Origin: Beijerinckiaceae bacterium
GTDB taxonomy: Bacteria > Pseudomonadota > Alphaproteobacteria > Rhizobiales > Beijerinckiaceae
Assembly (NCBI GenBank): GCA_947454485.1
Contig: CANGJJ010000015.1
Span: 1-47,963, forward strand
Length of the DNA stretch: 47,963 nucleotides
Direction of reading: 5' to 3'
Each line of letters begins with the position of its first letter. Positions within the stretch are counted from its first letter, which is position 1. Of this stretch, positions 1 through 8,891 are shown one piece after another. Under the pieces are notes generated by a model that saw only the letters and a program-made list of their open reading frames with translations, made no database searches and was not told where the DNA came from. The position numbers and the translations under genes were made by a program.

Positions 1-14
1 AAACGGCGGCCCCC

Positions 15-46
15 AAAATAAAAAAGCAAGGCGCGAAGCCTTGCTT
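15..46 (-). terminator. Rho-independent terminator, minus strand
   Basis: A 9-bp perfect stem (24-32 with 38-46, loop GCGAA) is followed on the minus strand by a T-rich tract (positions 23 down to 15). It would end a leftward transcript coming from the 50-240 region. The plus orientation has only a short T run, so the minus direction is preferred. Confidence 0.7.
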
Positions 47-196
47 TCAGTCATCCTTGCCTCGACCGGCTCATTTTGTGGCATCCACGGCTTCGGCCTT
101 TTGGCCTGTTAGTCCGTGTCACCTGAAACCGGCTTCCTCCCGCGACTTGGATTTGAGCTCGTGACCGGCGAACCGGACGCGGCCTCCTTTCGGAAT
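24..196 (-). ncRNA. Candidate small RNA or short-peptide transcript
   Basis: No convincing protein gene lies here. On the minus strand there is a promoter-like pair, GTGACA (226-231) and TAGCCT (203-208) with a 17-bp spacer, then about 170 nt ending at the terminator at 15-46. The interior can fold: CCACGG/CCGTG with an inner GGCC/GGCC stem around 88-119. It also holds a 23-codon GTG reading frame (147 down to about 50) rich in Arg/Ser/Lys, preceded by GGAGGA; this could encode a basic micropeptide but has no family resemblance I recognise. It does not look like 6S RNA, SRP RNA or tmRNA. The call rests on the promoter plus terminator only. Confidence 0.3.
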
Positions 197-240
197 AAAG
201 TGAGGCTAGCCTAAGGTTTGGCCCTTGTCACTACCCCTCG

Positions 241-532
241 AAACGCCGTTTCAGACTTTTTTTACTGGGCCGAACGGCGTGTTCTTTTGTACATAAGTAT
301 CTGAAAATAATAATTAAATTTAGATTTTGCCAGCGCTTTTCCTTGCGCTTTTCACTTGTAGAGGCCAAAAAAACTTTGTCTCGAAAGCTTCGCTTTGTCC
401 CAATTTTGGTTCACTTCTGTCAGCCAGAACGGCCAAGTTGGGCGCGCGCTTGTCTTTCCACCCGCCATGCTATTGTTTGCCTCACAAAGTCGGGCCTTTT
501 GAGCCCGAATCGGCTCTAACTCAGGTTCACCG
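241..532. other. Intergenic region upstream of proS
   Basis: Roughly 290 bp with no supported gene. It has an AT-rich segment (290-325) typical of a promoter area and presumably contains the proS promoter, but no clear -35/-10 pair could be fixed. Open frames on both strands here have no recognisable product and weak starts. Confidence 0.5.
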
Positions 533-1855
533 ATGCGTCTGTCCCGCTTCTTTCTGCCTATCCTGCGCGAAACCCCGAAGGAGGCCGAAATTGTCTCCCA
601 CCGTCTGATGCTGCGTGCGGGCATGGTGCGTCAGGAATCGGCGGGCATTTACGCTTGGCTGCCGCTCGGCCTACGCGTGCTGCGCAAGATCGAGCAGATT
701 GTGCGTGAAGAGCAGAACCGCGCGGGTGCGGTTGAACTGTTGATGCCGGTCATTCAGTCTGCCGATCTGTGGCGCGAGAGCGGGCGCTATGATGCCTATG
801 GCAAAGAGATGCTGCGCATCGAAGATCGCCATGAGCGCGAGATGCTCTTTGGTCCCACCAATGAAGAGATGATCACCGAGATCTTCCGCGCTTATGTGCG
901 CTCCTACAAAGATCTGCCGCTCAATCTCTATCACATCCAATGGAAGTTCCGCGACGAAGTGCGCCCGCGCTTTGGCGTCATGCGCTCGCGCGAATTCCTG
1001 ATGAAAGACGCTTACTCTTTCGATCTTGATGCCGAGGGTGCGCGCCACTCCTACAACAAAATGTTTGTCGCTTATCTGCGCACCTTTGCGCGCATGGGTT
1101 TGAAGGCCATTCCGATGCGCGCCGATACTGGCCCGATCGGTGGCAATCTCAGCCATGAATTTATCATCTTGGCCTCGACGGGTGAGAGCGAAGTCTTCTG
1201 CCATGCTGACTATCTCAGCAAAGATGTGCCCGATGCTGATGTCGCTTTTGATGATCGCGCTGTGATGCAGGGCCTGTTCGATTCATGGACTGCCAATTAC
1301 GCTGCAACCTCTGAAATGCATGATGCTGCAGCTTTTGAAGCCATCCCGGATGCGCAGCGCATGTCAGCGCGCGGCATTGAGGTCGGCCATATCTTCTATT
1401 TCGGCACGAAATATTCTGAGCCCATGCGCGCGGTCGTCAACGGCCCTGACGGTAAGGAACATATTGTGCAGATGGGCTCCTATGGTATCGGCCCCTCACG
1501 CTTGGTCGCGGCTTTGATTGAAGCCAATCACGACGAGAATGGTATCATCTGGCCTGAGAGCGTCGCGCCCTTCCGTCTGGGTCTTGCCAATCTGAAGGTT
1601 GGCGATGCGGCAACCGATGCTGCTTGCGCCGATCTTTATGCCAAGTTTGAAAAAGCGGGCGTCGATACGCTCTATGATGATCGCGATGAGCGCCCCGGCG
1701 CAAAATTCGCGACTATGGATCTCATCGGTCTGCCTGATCAGGTCATCATCGGGCCGAAGGGTCTGGCTGAGGGCAAGATCGAGGTGAAGAACCGCCGCTC
1801 CGGCGCGCGCGAAAATCTGTCCATCGACGAAGTGCTGAACAAGTTCACCGCATGA
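533..1855 (+). CDS. proS: Proline--tRNA ligase
   Basis: Charges tRNA-Pro with proline in the cytoplasm. The 440-residue length fits the short alphaproteobacterial ProS that lacks the large editing insertion. Visible class II synthetase features are the TNEE motif at 109-112, motif 2 with the arginine loop [17 protein letters not shown] at 139-155, motif 3 GSYGIGPSR near residue 317, and a C-terminal anticodon-binding domain from about 345. The ATG at 533 begins the conserved [11 protein letters not shown]-terminus; its ribosome site is weak (AGG 12 bases upstream). The stop overlaps the next start as ATGA, so it is coupled to lolC, an order common in Hyphomicrobiales. Confidence 0.97.
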   Translation: MRLSRFFLPILRETPKEAEIVSHRLMLRAGMVRQESAGIYAWLPLGLRVLRKIEQIVREEQNRAGAVELLMPVIQSADLWRESGRYDAYGKEMLRIEDRHEREMLFGPTNEEMITEIFRAYVRSYKDLPLNLYHIQWKFRDEVRPRFGVMRSREFLMKDAYSFDLDAEGARHSYNKMFVAYLRTFARMGLKAIPMRADTGPIGGNLSHEFIILASTGESEVFCHADYLSKDVPDADVAFDDRAVMQGLFDSWTANYAATSEMHDAAAFEAIPDAQRMSARGIEVGHIFYFGTKYSEPMRAVVNGPDGKEHIVQMGSYGIGPSRLVAALIEANHDENGIIWPESVAPFRLGLANLKVGDAATDAACADLYAKFEKAGVDTLYDDRDERPGAKFATMDLIGLPDQVIIGPKGLAEGKIEVKNRRSGARENLSIDEVLNKFTA

Positions 1856-3156
1856 ACGAGGGCGCAGCAGATCCATCCACTGCACAGGCCGCCGTGCCCA
1901 AGGGCACGCGGGCCTTTGCAGGCTTTGAATGGATGATCGCGCTGCGTTATCTGCGGGCGCGTCGTAAGAAGAGCTTTGTCTCCGTCATTGCCGGCTTTTC
2001 CTTCGCGGGGATCATGCTGGGCGTGGCGACATTGATTGTCGTCATGTCGGTGATGAATGGATTTCACATCGAGCTGATGAACAAGATCATCGGCATCAAT
2101 GGTCATATCTTCCTGCAGGGCGTTGAGCGGCCTCTTACTGATTATGACGAAGTGGTTGCGCGCGTGGAGAAAGTGCCGGGCGTCACGCTCGCCATTCCCA
2201 TGGTGGAGAGCGCGGCGGGTGTCTCCTCGACCTATAACCAGTCGGGCGCCTTGCTGCGCGGTATTCGCGAGCGCGATATCAAACGCCTGCCCGGCATTGC
2301 CGACAATGTGCGACTTGGCACGCTGGATGGATTTGAAGCTGCAGGTGGTGTTGCCATTGGCGCGAAGATGGCCGAGCAGTTGAGTCTTCGTATTGGCGAC
2401 ACGATCTCGCTTTTGACCGCGCGTGGCGCCTCCACGCCCTTTGGTGTGGCGCCGCGCCTCAAAGCCTATCCGGTCGTTGCCATCTTCCAGATCGGCGTGT
2501 CGGAATTTGATGGCATTTTCGTCTATATGCCCTTGACCGAAGCACAGGCTTTTTTGAACAAAGATGATGAAGCCAGTGTCATCGAAGCCTTTGTCAGCAA
2601 TCCTGATGATATGGATGCGATGCGCGTCAAACTTGATCTTGCCGTCCAGCGCCCGATGATCTTCACCGATTGGCGCCAGCGCAATCGCTCCTTCTTTGAG
2701 GCTTTGAAGATCGAGCGCACGGTGATGTTCCTCATCCTCACGCTCATCATTCTGGTCGCCGCGCTCAATATCATCTCAGGCCTGACCATGCTGGTTAAAG
2801 ACAAGGGCCGCGATATCGCGATCCTGCGCACCATGGGCGCGACGCGCGGTGCGGTGATGCGCGTCTTTTTGCTGACGGGCTCGACCATTGGTGTGGTGGG
2901 CACATTCGCGGGCCTGCTGCTGGGTCTGGTGGTCGCGCATAATCTGGAGACTGTGCGCCAGTTCATCAACAAGACCTTCCAGCTGAATGTCTTTGATCCG
3001 CAATTCTATCTGCTCAGCCGTTTGCCCTCGGTCATCATCCCCAGTGATGTGGTGATGGTGACGGCTTTGGCGCTTGGCCTGTCTTTGGTGGCGACGATCT
3101 ATCCTGCATGGCGCGCGGCCAAACTCGATCCCGTCGAAGCGCTGAGGTATGAGTGA
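1852..3156 (+). CDS. lolC: Lipoprotein-releasing ABC transporter permease LolC/LolE
   Basis: Inner-membrane subunit of the Lol system, which extracts outer-membrane lipoproteins from the inner membrane and hands them to LolA. The 434 residues show the family layout: a cytoplasmic N-terminus with the [19 protein letters not shown] start, a first membrane span (about 47-70), a large periplasmic domain (about 75-280), then three spans (about 285-425, including the [16 protein letters not shown] coupling loop) ending in [10 protein letters not shown]. Alphaproteobacteria usually have one LolC/E-type protein acting as a homodimer, so C versus E is nominal. It overlaps proS by 4 bp and is followed directly by lolD. 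Confidence 0.95.
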   Translation: MNEGAADPSTAQAAVPKGTRAFAGFEWMIALRYLRARRKKSFVSVIAGFSFAGIMLGVATLIVVMSVMNGFHIELMNKIIGINGHIFLQGVERPLTDYDEVVARVEKVPGVTLAIPMVESAAGVSSTYNQSGALLRGIRERDIKRLPGIADNVRLGTLDGFEAAGGVAIGAKMAEQLSLRIGDTISLLTARGASTPFGVAPRLKAYPVVAIFQIGVSEFDGIFVYMPLTEAQAFLNKDDEASVIEAFVSNPDDMDAMRVKLDLAVQRPMIFTDWRQRNRSFFEALKIERTVMFLILTLIILVAALNIISGLTMLVKDKGRDIAILRTMGATRGAVMRVFLLTGSTIGVVGTFAGLLLGLVVAHNLETVRQFINKTFQLNVFDPQFYLLSRLPSVIIPSDVVMVTALALGLSLVATIYPAWRAAKLDPVEALRYE

Positions 3157-3848
3157 TGAGCGCGGTCGAGACTCCAGCACTCTGGCTCCACGCTGTTGAG
3201 CGCCGCTATCTGCAGGGCGAGGCTTCGCTTGAGATTTTGTGCGGCACTGAATTTGCCCTGTGGCCGGGTGAATCGGTGGCGCTGATTGCGCCTTCCGGGG
3301 CTGGCAAATCGACTCTGCTTCATGTCGCAGGCCTGCTTGAGAAGCCCGATGGCGGCGAAGTTTATATTGGCGGGCAACCTACCGCTGAGATGGATGATGA
3401 CCAGCGCACAGCCTTGCGTCGCACGGAGCTTGGCTTTGTCTATCAGTTCCATCATCTGCTGCCTGAATTCAGCGCGCTTGAAAATGTGATGCTGCCGCAG
3501 CTGATCCGGGGGCTTGGCCGTGCGCAAGCTGCACAGCGGGCGCAGGAGATCCTCTCCTATCTGGGGCTTGGCAAACGCTTCAGCCATCGTCCGGGCGAAT
3601 TGTCAGGTGGCGAGCAGCAGCGTGTTGCCATTGCGCGCGCGGTTGCCAATGGGCCGCGTGTTTTGCTCGCTGATGAGCCAACGGGCAATCTCGACCCGCG
3701 CACAGCTGACCATGTCTTCAGTGCACTGACACAGATCGTGCGGGCAACGGGGCTGGCTGCGCTTGTCGCGACCCACAATATGGAGTTGGCCTCGCGCATG
3801 GATCGCCGCGTCACTTTGCGTGACGGGCTCGTGGTCGAGCTTCCCTGA
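3156..3848 (+). CDS. lolD: Lipoprotein-releasing ABC transporter ATPase LolD
   Basis: ATPase that powers LolC/E. Walker [10 protein letters not shown] is near residue 45, the Q-loop [19 protein letters not shown] is characteristic of LolD/MacB-type ATPases, the signature [14 protein letters not shown] and Walker [13 protein letters not shown] follow, and the switch His is in VATHNMELA. The ATG at 3156 overlaps the lolC stop (TGATG) and lies 8 bases after GAGG; a GTG three bases earlier is possible. Length 230 residues, normal for the family. The proS-lolC-lolD operon appears to end here, before the promoter at 3924. Confidence 0.95.
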   Translation: MSAVETPALWLHAVERRYLQGEASLEILCGTEFALWPGESVALIAPSGAGKSTLLHVAGLLEKPDGGEVYIGGQPTAEMDDDQRTALRRTELGFVYQFHHLLPEFSALENVMLPQLIRGLGRAQAAQRAQEILSYLGLGKRFSHRPGELSGGEQQRVAIARAVANGPRVLLADEPTGNLDPRTADHVFSALTQIVRATGLAALVATHNMELASRMDRRVTLRDGLVVELP

Positions 3849-3923
3849 GGGGGCGTAGCGGAGGCCTTTGTGCCCCACAGGGACCAGCTAGGGTTGGTTC
3901 AGCAAGGCTGTAAATCGGGCCGC

Positions 3924-3951
3924 TTGACAAGGAACAAAATTAGAACATAAT
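3924..3951 (+). promoter_or_regulatory. Promoter with an embedded LexA (SOS) box
   Basis: A near-consensus sigma-70-type promoter: TTGACA (3924-3929), 16-bp spacer, CATAAT (3946-3951). The spacer contains GAAC-N7-GAAC (3932-3946), exactly the alphaproteobacterial LexA operator (GTTC-N7-GTTC read on the other strand). Its placement between the -35 and -10 boxes is ideal for repression by LexA. Transcription would start near 3958, about 25 bases before the ATG of the micro-ORF at 3983, and may continue into dnaE. Binding by LexA is inferred from the motif. Confidence 0.8.
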
Positions 3952-3982
3952 GAGCACACTCCACGTACACGGGAGGTTTGTT

Positions 3983-4081
3983 ATGGTTCGCATGATCCTG
4001 GTTGATGTAACTGAGCTGGCGTCTTTGGCAGCATTTATGGGTTTGATCGCGGTTGTCGCGCGCGGCTTTGGGGCCATCTGA
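3983..4081 (+). CDS. Micro-membrane protein (32 aa), putative SOS-induced
   Basis: A 32-codon frame beginning ATG at 3983, with GGGAGG at 3971-3976, a strong ribosome site at good spacing. The peptide has an acidic/polar N-terminus (MVRMILVDVTE) and one hydrophobic segment of about 17 residues (about 12-28) followed by RGFGAI, so it should sit in the inner membrane. It lies directly behind a promoter containing a LexA box. SOS-induced single-span division inhibitors of similar size are known in alphaproteobacteria (Caulobacter SidA, 29 aa); I see position and architecture in common but cannot claim sequence homology. It lies 118 bp before dnaE and could be co-transcribed with it. It is easily missed because of its length. 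Confidence 0.7.
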   Translation: MVRMILVDVTELASLAAFMGLIAVVARGFGAI

Positions 4082-4199
4082 GAGTTTGGTTGCCTTCCTC
4101 GCGGGGCCTCCTGTTGAAAGGGGGGCATGGGGGTTGGGTTCTGCTCGACCCCAGCCGGTAGATCCGCGACAATGGGCATCCTGATCCGGAGGCTTTCCC

Positions 4200-7100
4200 T
4201 TGAGTCGTGTGCTGCGAGACGTTGGCTTTGTGCATCTTCATGTGCACAGCTCTTTCTCCTTGCGCGAAGGGGCGCTGACCATCGCCAAGCTGGCGAAATT
4301 TGCTGGCGCTGACCGCCAGCCCGCTCTGGCGATCACGGACACCAACAATCTGTTTGGCGCGCTCGAATTTTCCGAAAAGCTTGCCAAGGACGGCATTCAG
4401 CCGATTATCGGCATTACGCTCACCCTCGACTTCGGCGATGGGGCAGAGCTGGCTACGCGGCCCCATGAGCAACAGGCTGCAGGACGCGGCAGTCTCGTCC
4501 TCCTCGCCCAGAGCGAGCGTGGCTATGAACATCTGATGGATCTGGGCACACGCGCCTGGCTCGATCCCGAGCCCGGCGACACGCCCCATGTTCTCCTGCG
4601 TCATCTGGAGGGTCGCACCGAAGGCGTCATTGCGCTCACTGGTGGCCCCTCTGGCTGTATCGACCGTCTGATCGCCACTGGGCGCGGGGAGGCTGCTGGA
4701 GCGCGGCTGGCGCGTCTGCAGGCCCTGTTCCCGAACCGACTCTATGTTGAGCTGCAGCGCCATGGTGTGGCGCTTGAGCAGCAGGTTGAGCCGCATCTGC
4801 TCGATTTCGCCTTTGAGCGCCATCTGCCGCTGGTGGCCACCAACGAGCCTTTCTTCGCCGCGCGCTCAGAATATGACGCGCATGACGCTTTGCTCTGCAT
4901 CGCAGAGGGCGCTTTGGTCTCGCAGACTGACCGGCGCCAACTCACCCCCGAACATCGCTTCAAGACCCGCAAGGAGATGCTGGAGCTTTTCTCTGATCTG
5001 CCAGAGGCGACCGCCAATACGGTTGAGATTGCGATGCGCTGCGCCTATCGTCCGCTCACGCGCAAACCCATTCTGCCGCGCTTCACCACGGGCGAAGAGG
5101 CTGGCAGCGCTGAGGGCGGCGAGGCAGCCGAATCCGCTGAATTGATGCGTCAGGCCAAAGAGGGCCTCATCGAGCGTCTCAAAGCCCATGGGCCTGCGCC
5201 GGGTTTTGCTCCGTCTGATTATGAAGAGCGGCTCGACTTTGAGCTTGGCATCATCACGCGCATGAAATTCCCCGGCTATTTCTTGATCGTGGCCGACTTC
5301 ATCAAATGGGCGAAAGCACAGGGCATTCCTGTAGGGCCGGGGCGTGGTTCGGGTGCAGGCTCGCTCGTGGCTTATGCGCTCACGATCACGGATCTTGATC
5401 CGATGCGCTTTGGTCTGCTCTTCGAGCGCTTCCTCAATCCTGAGCGCGTGTCGATGCCGGACTTTGACATCGACTTCTGTCAGGATCGTCGCGACGAAGT
5501 GATCCGCTATGTGCGTGACCGCTATGGCGCGGATCGTGTCGCGCAGATCATCACCTTTGGTTCATTCCTCGCGCGCGGTGTCATGCGCAATGTGGGCCGC
5601 GTCTTGGAAATGCCGCTCGGTCAGGTCGACAAACTCGCCAAACTCGTGCCGCAAAATCCCGCTGCGCCCGTCACTCTGGCGCAAGCGCTCGATGGTGAGC
5701 CGCGCTTGCGTGAAGCTGCTGCTGGCGATGAGCGTGTGGCGCGTATGCTGGAGATCGCCAAGACGCTGGAGGGGCTTTATTCCAACGCCTCAACCCATGC
5801 GGCTGGTATTGTGATCGGCGACCGGCCCTTGCATGAATTGGTTCCGCTCTATCGCGACCCTAAATCAGAAATGCCCGCGACCCAGTTCAATATGAAATGG
5901 GTCGAGCCTGCGGGCCTTGTGAAATTCGACTTCTTGGGTCTGAAGACGCTCACGACCTTGTCGACCACGGTCAAGTTGCTCGCTGATCGCAGCATTGAAG
6001 TCGATATTTCCAAAATCCCGCTCGATGACGCCAAGACCTATGAGATGCTCGGGCGCGGTGAAACCATCGGCGTGTTTCAGGTGGAAAGCGCTGGCATGCG
6101 CAAAGCGCTTGCTGAAATGCGCGCCGACCGTCTGGAAGACATCATTGCGCTTGTGGCGCTCTATCGACCCGGCCCCATGGCCAATATTCCAACCTATTGC
6201 GCCGTCAAACATGGCGAGCAAAAGGCTGAATATCTCGACGAGAAATTGCGCCCCATTCTGGAAGAGACATTCGGCGTCATCATCTATCAAGAACAAGTGA
6301 TGCAGGCCGCGCAGCAATTGTCGGGCTATTCGCTCGGCGAAGCCGATTTGTTGCGCCGTGCGATGGGTAAGAAGATCAAGTCTGAGATGGATGCGCAGCG
6401 CGACCGTTTTGTGCGCGGCGCGGTTGAACGCGGGATCCAAAAATCCAAAGCCGATGAGATTTTCGATCTTCTGGCGAAATTCGCCGACTACGGCTTCAAC
6501 AAGAGCCATGCGGCTGCCTATGCTTTGATTGCCTATCAAACCGGCTGGTTCAAAGCCAATCATCCGGTTGAATTCATCGCCGCGTCGATGACGCTCGACA
6601 AGGGCAATACCGACAAGCTCGCCGAATTCCGCAATGAGGCGCGCCGTCTTGGCATTCGCGTTGATCCACCCTCCATCAATCGCTCGGGCGTTGATTTCGA
6701 AGTGCAGGCCGATGCACAAGGCACCTATGGCATTTGCTACGCCTTCTCAGCGGTGAAGGGTGTTGGCCAAGGTCAGGCGGCCTCCATTGTCGCCGCGCGC
6801 GGTGACAAACCTTTCAAGGATCTGGGCGACTTTGCCCGCCGCATCAATCCGCGTGAAGTGAACAAGAAAGTTCTGGAGAGTCTGGCAGCCGCTGGCGCTT
6901 TTGATGAGCTTGAACCTGATCGCGCGCGTGCTTTTGCATCGGTCGAGACGATCCTCGCCATCGCCAATCGCTCGCAAGAAGATCGCGCGCAGGGGCAGGG
7001 TGGTTTGTTTGGGGCCGACGCTGGCGAAGAACATTTCGTCACACCCAAGGCGCAGGGTTGGGCGGCCTCTGAAAAACTGCGCCGCGAATTTGACGCGGTT

Positions 7101-7685
7101 GGCTTCTTCTTGTCCGGTCATCCGCTTGATGATTATGCGACCGTCTTGACGCGCCTGCGTGTCCAGCGCTGGGCAGAGTTTGCCCGTTCGGTGAAACAGG
7201 GCGCGACCTCTGCGCGTCTGGCAGCCACCGTTCTCGACCGCACCGAGCGCCGCACCAAATCCGGCAACAAGATGGGCATCGTGACCCTGTCGGATCCCAC
7301 CGGCCAATATGAAGCGATCATGTTCCAGGAGGGGCTGAACCAGTTTCGCGACATATTGGAGAAGGGCGCTGTCGTGCTTGTCTCGCTGCAGGCGACCGTT
7401 GAGGGCGAGGATGTGCGCGCGAGAATCGTGGTCGCCGAGCCACTCGATCAGGCCGCAAACCGCGTCCAAAAGGGTCTGCGCATCTTCCTGAGGGACGATA
7501 GCGCGCTGCCCTCAATCCAGCAGCGCCTGACCCAGAGGGGGGATGGCGAAGTGTCGCTGGTCCTGATGATGGATGCGACTGCCAGCGAGATCGAGGTCAA
7601 ATTGCCGGGTCGTTTCTCGGTTTCTCCCCAGATTGCCGGGGCCTTGAAGGCCGTGCCGGGGATTGTGGCCGTCGAGCATGTCTAG
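4200..7685 (+). CDS. dnaE: DNA polymerase III subunit alpha
   Basis: Replicative polymerase catalytic subunit (1161 aa, normal for DnaE1). The PHP domain opens the protein with HLHVHSSFSLREGA (His 12, 14, 16). The polymerase active site shows PDFDIDF (Asp 421, 423 and neighbours) and the third catalytic Asp in KFDFLGLKTLT (about 577). GPGRGSGAGSLVAYAL, the helix-hairpin-helix region (SAVKGVGQGQA near 855) and a C-terminal OB-fold region follow. The start is TTG at 4200, supported by CGGAGG at 4187-4192 and by alignment to the PHP start. DnaE1 rather than the SOS polymerase DnaE2, judged by PHP residues and length. The upstream LexA-type promoter at 3924 could contribute to its expression. Confidence 0.96.
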   Translation: MSRVLRDVGFVHLHVHSSFSLREGALTIAKLAKFAGADRQPALAITDTNNLFGALEFSEKLAKDGIQPIIGITLTLDFGDGAELATRPHEQQAAGRGSLVLLAQSERGYEHLMDLGTRAWLDPEPGDTPHVLLRHLEGRTEGVIALTGGPSGCIDRLIATGRGEAAGARLARLQALFPNRLYVELQRHGVALEQQVEPHLLDFAFERHLPLVATNEPFFAARSEYDAHDALLCIAEGALVSQTDRRQLTPEHRFKTRKEMLELFSDLPEATANTVEIAMRCAYRPLTRKPILPRFTTGEEAGSAEGGEAAESAELMRQAKEGLIERLKAHGPAPGFAPSDYEERLDFELGIITRMKFPGYFLIVADFIKWAKAQGIPVGPGRGSGAGSLVAYALTITDLDPMRFGLLFERFLNPERVSMPDFDIDFCQDRRDEVIRYVRDRYGADRVAQIITFGSFLARGVMRNVGRVLEMPLGQVDKLAKLVPQNPAAPVTLAQALDGEPRLREAAAGDERVARMLEIAKTLEGLYSNASTHAAGIVIGDRPLHELVPLYRDPKSEMPATQFNMKWVEPAGLVKFDFLGLKTLTTLSTTVKLLADRSIEVDISKIPLDDAKTYEMLGRGETIGVFQVESAGMRKALAEMRADRLEDIIALVALYRPGPMANIPTYCAVKHGEQKAEYLDEKLRPILEETFGVIIYQEQVMQAAQQLSGYSLGEADLLRRAMGKKIKSEMDAQRDRFVRGAVERGIQKSKADEIFDLLAKFADYGFNKSHAAAYALIAYQTGWFKANHPVEFIAASMTLDKGNTDKLAEFRNEARRLGIRVDPPSINRSGVDFEVQADAQGTYGICYAFSAVKGVGQGQAASIVAARGDKPFKDLGDFARRINPREVNKKVLESLAAAGAFDELEPDRARAFASVETILAIANRSQEDRAQGQGGLFGADAGEEHFVTPKAQGWAASEKLRREFDAVGFFLSGHPLDDYATVLTRLRVQRWAEFARSVKQGATSARLAATVLDRTERRTKSGNKMGIVTLSDPTGQYEAIMFQEGLNQFRDILEKGAVVLVSLQATVEGEDVRARIVVAEPLDQAANRVQKGLRIFLRDDSALPSIQQRLTQRGDGEVSLVLMMDATASEIEVKLPGRFSVSPQIAGALKAVPGIVAVEHV

Positions 7686-7790
7686 AGGGGGCTGGCGGGC
7701 CTGACGAAATTTGCATCCACCGCCTTGCATAAGGCGAGCGCCACCTTTATAGGTCCGCTCGTTCCGGGGCGGTGAATCGCCCCGAAGGCT
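7686..7790 (+). promoter_or_regulatory. tRNA-Glu promoter and leader hairpin
   Basis: Between dnaE and the tRNA there is TTGCAT (7725-7730), a 17-bp spacer and TATAGG (7748-7753), a plausible promoter with start near 7760. A GC-rich inverted repeat, GGGGCG/CGCCCC (7766-7771 with 7778-7783), lies in the 5' leader just ahead of the tRNA. It lacks a T tract, so it is either part of the precursor leader or a weak dnaE terminator. Confidence 0.55.
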
Positions 7791-7866
7791 GCGCCCATCG
7801 TCTAGCGGTCTAGGACATCACCCTTTCACGGTGAAGACACGGGTTCGAGTCCCGTTGGGCGTGCCA
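7791..7866 (+). tRNA. tRNA-Glu (anticodon TTC)
   Basis: A 76-nt cloverleaf including an encoded CCA end. The acceptor stem is GCGCCCA with TGGGCGT, the anticodon stem TCACC/GGTGA encloses the loop CTTTCAC with anticodon TTC at 7825-7827, and the T arm contains GGGTTCGAGTCCC. Every expected stem pairs, apart from a G-U closing pair in the acceptor stem, and the D loop carries one extra base. It reads GAA/GAG codons. Confidence 0.95.
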
Positions 7867-8010
7867 ACTTCTTTATTTTCAATAAGTTAACTCTCGTGTG
7901 CGGCAATCTGTCGGGCGCTCCCGCCCGCGTGTTGGCTCCGATTGTCCTTCTGCGCGGCTGCGCGTAAGTCTGCGCCCGTTGGATTCGACCCTGCGCTGGG
8001 ATGGTTACGC

Positions 8011-8814
8011 ATGACGATGATGGACGCGCTGAAGGCCCTGCTGCTAGGTGGCATTGAGGGCCTCACGGAGTTTTTGCCTGTCTCTTCGACGGGGCATCTT
8101 TTGCTCGTGGGTCATTTTCTGGGCTTTGAGTCCAAAGGCAAAGCTTTCGAAGTCCTCGTCCAGTTGGGCGCGATCCTCGCGATCCTGCTCGTCTATGCCC
8201 GCAAGATCATTTCGATTGTATTTGGTCTGCGCGATGATCTGCACGCGCGTTATTTTGTGATTGCCGTTCTGCTCGCCTTTTTGCCGGCTGCGATTGTGGG
8301 TGCCTTCGCCCATTCCTTCATCAAGAGCGTGTTGTTCAATCCGCTTCTTGTTTGCACGACTTTGATTGGTGGTGGTTTGTTTCTTCTGGCGATGGAAGAG
8401 ATGGAGCTGAAGCCGCGCTATGATGATGCGATGGATATGCCTTTGCGCACGGCCTTCCTTGTCGGCCTGTTCCAATGCCTGGCCATGGTGCCGGGCGTTT
8501 CGCGCTCTGGTGCCACCATTGTCTCGGCCATGTTTCTGGGTGCATCAAAACGCGCGGCGGCTGAGTTCTCTTTCTTCTTGGCGATGCCAACCATGATTGG
8601 AGCTTTCGCTTATGATCTGTTCAAAAATTACAAGCTGCTTGAATTTAACGATGGCGTTCTAATTGCCATTGGCTTTGTCGCAGCCTTCATCTCAGGTCTT
8701 TTCGTTGTGCGTGGCTTTTTGCAATTTGTCTCGCGCCACGGTTTTGTTGTCTTCGCTTGGTGGCGGATTATCGTGGGCAGCCTCGGCTTGATTGGTCTGG
8801 TCATCTGGGGTTGA
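8011..8814 (+). CDS. uppP: Undecaprenyl-diphosphatase
   Basis: Integral membrane phosphatase (BacA/UppP family) that dephosphorylates undecaprenyl diphosphate to recycle the lipid carrier for peptidoglycan and polysaccharide synthesis. The signature [14 protein letters not shown] at 16-29 carries the catalytic Glu/Glu/His set, and [10 protein letters not shown] near 170 supplies the catalytic Arg. About eight hydrophobic segments; 267 residues, normal for the family. The start at ATG 8011 ([14 protein letters not shown]) was chosen to match family N-termini; ATGs at 8017 and 8020 are close alternatives, while starts further upstream would add an unrelated extension. It runs in the same direction as the ABC-F gene 77 bp downstream. 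Confidence 0.95.
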   Translation: MTMMDALKALLLGGIEGLTEFLPVSSTGHLLLVGHFLGFESKGKAFEVLVQLGAILAILLVYARKIISIVFGLRDDLHARYFVIAVLLAFLPAAIVGAFAHSFIKSVLFNPLLVCTTLIGGGLFLLAMEEMELKPRYDDAMDMPLRTAFLVGLFQCLAMVPGVSRSGATIVSAMFLGASKRAAAEFSFFLAMPTMIGAFAYDLFKNYKLLEFNDGVLIAIGFVAAFISGLFVVRGFLQFVSRHGFVVFAWWRIIVGSLGLIGLVIWG

Positions 8815-8891
8815 AGATGAGGAACACTAGCCCTCGAAAAGCGGGCAGGGACATGCCATAAGCCTCCATCCCCCCTCAGCGATATGCGTCC

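Noticed and set aside
273-295. GTTC followed by CATA as a second LexA box upstream of proS
   Set aside because: Only one GTTC half is present; the second half at the required 7-bp spacing is missing.
327-624. Overlapping open frames on both strands upstream of proS
   Set aside because: Composition and starts do not look coding, they overlap the proS start, and no family pattern is visible.
5865-7469. Long minus-strand open frames under dnaE
   Set aside because: Shadows of the high-GC third-position pattern of dnaE; no ribosome sites or domains.
7766-7783. GGGGCG/CGCCCC repeat as a dnaE terminator
   Set aside because: No T tract follows, and it lies after the tRNA promoter, so it is described only as a leader hairpin.
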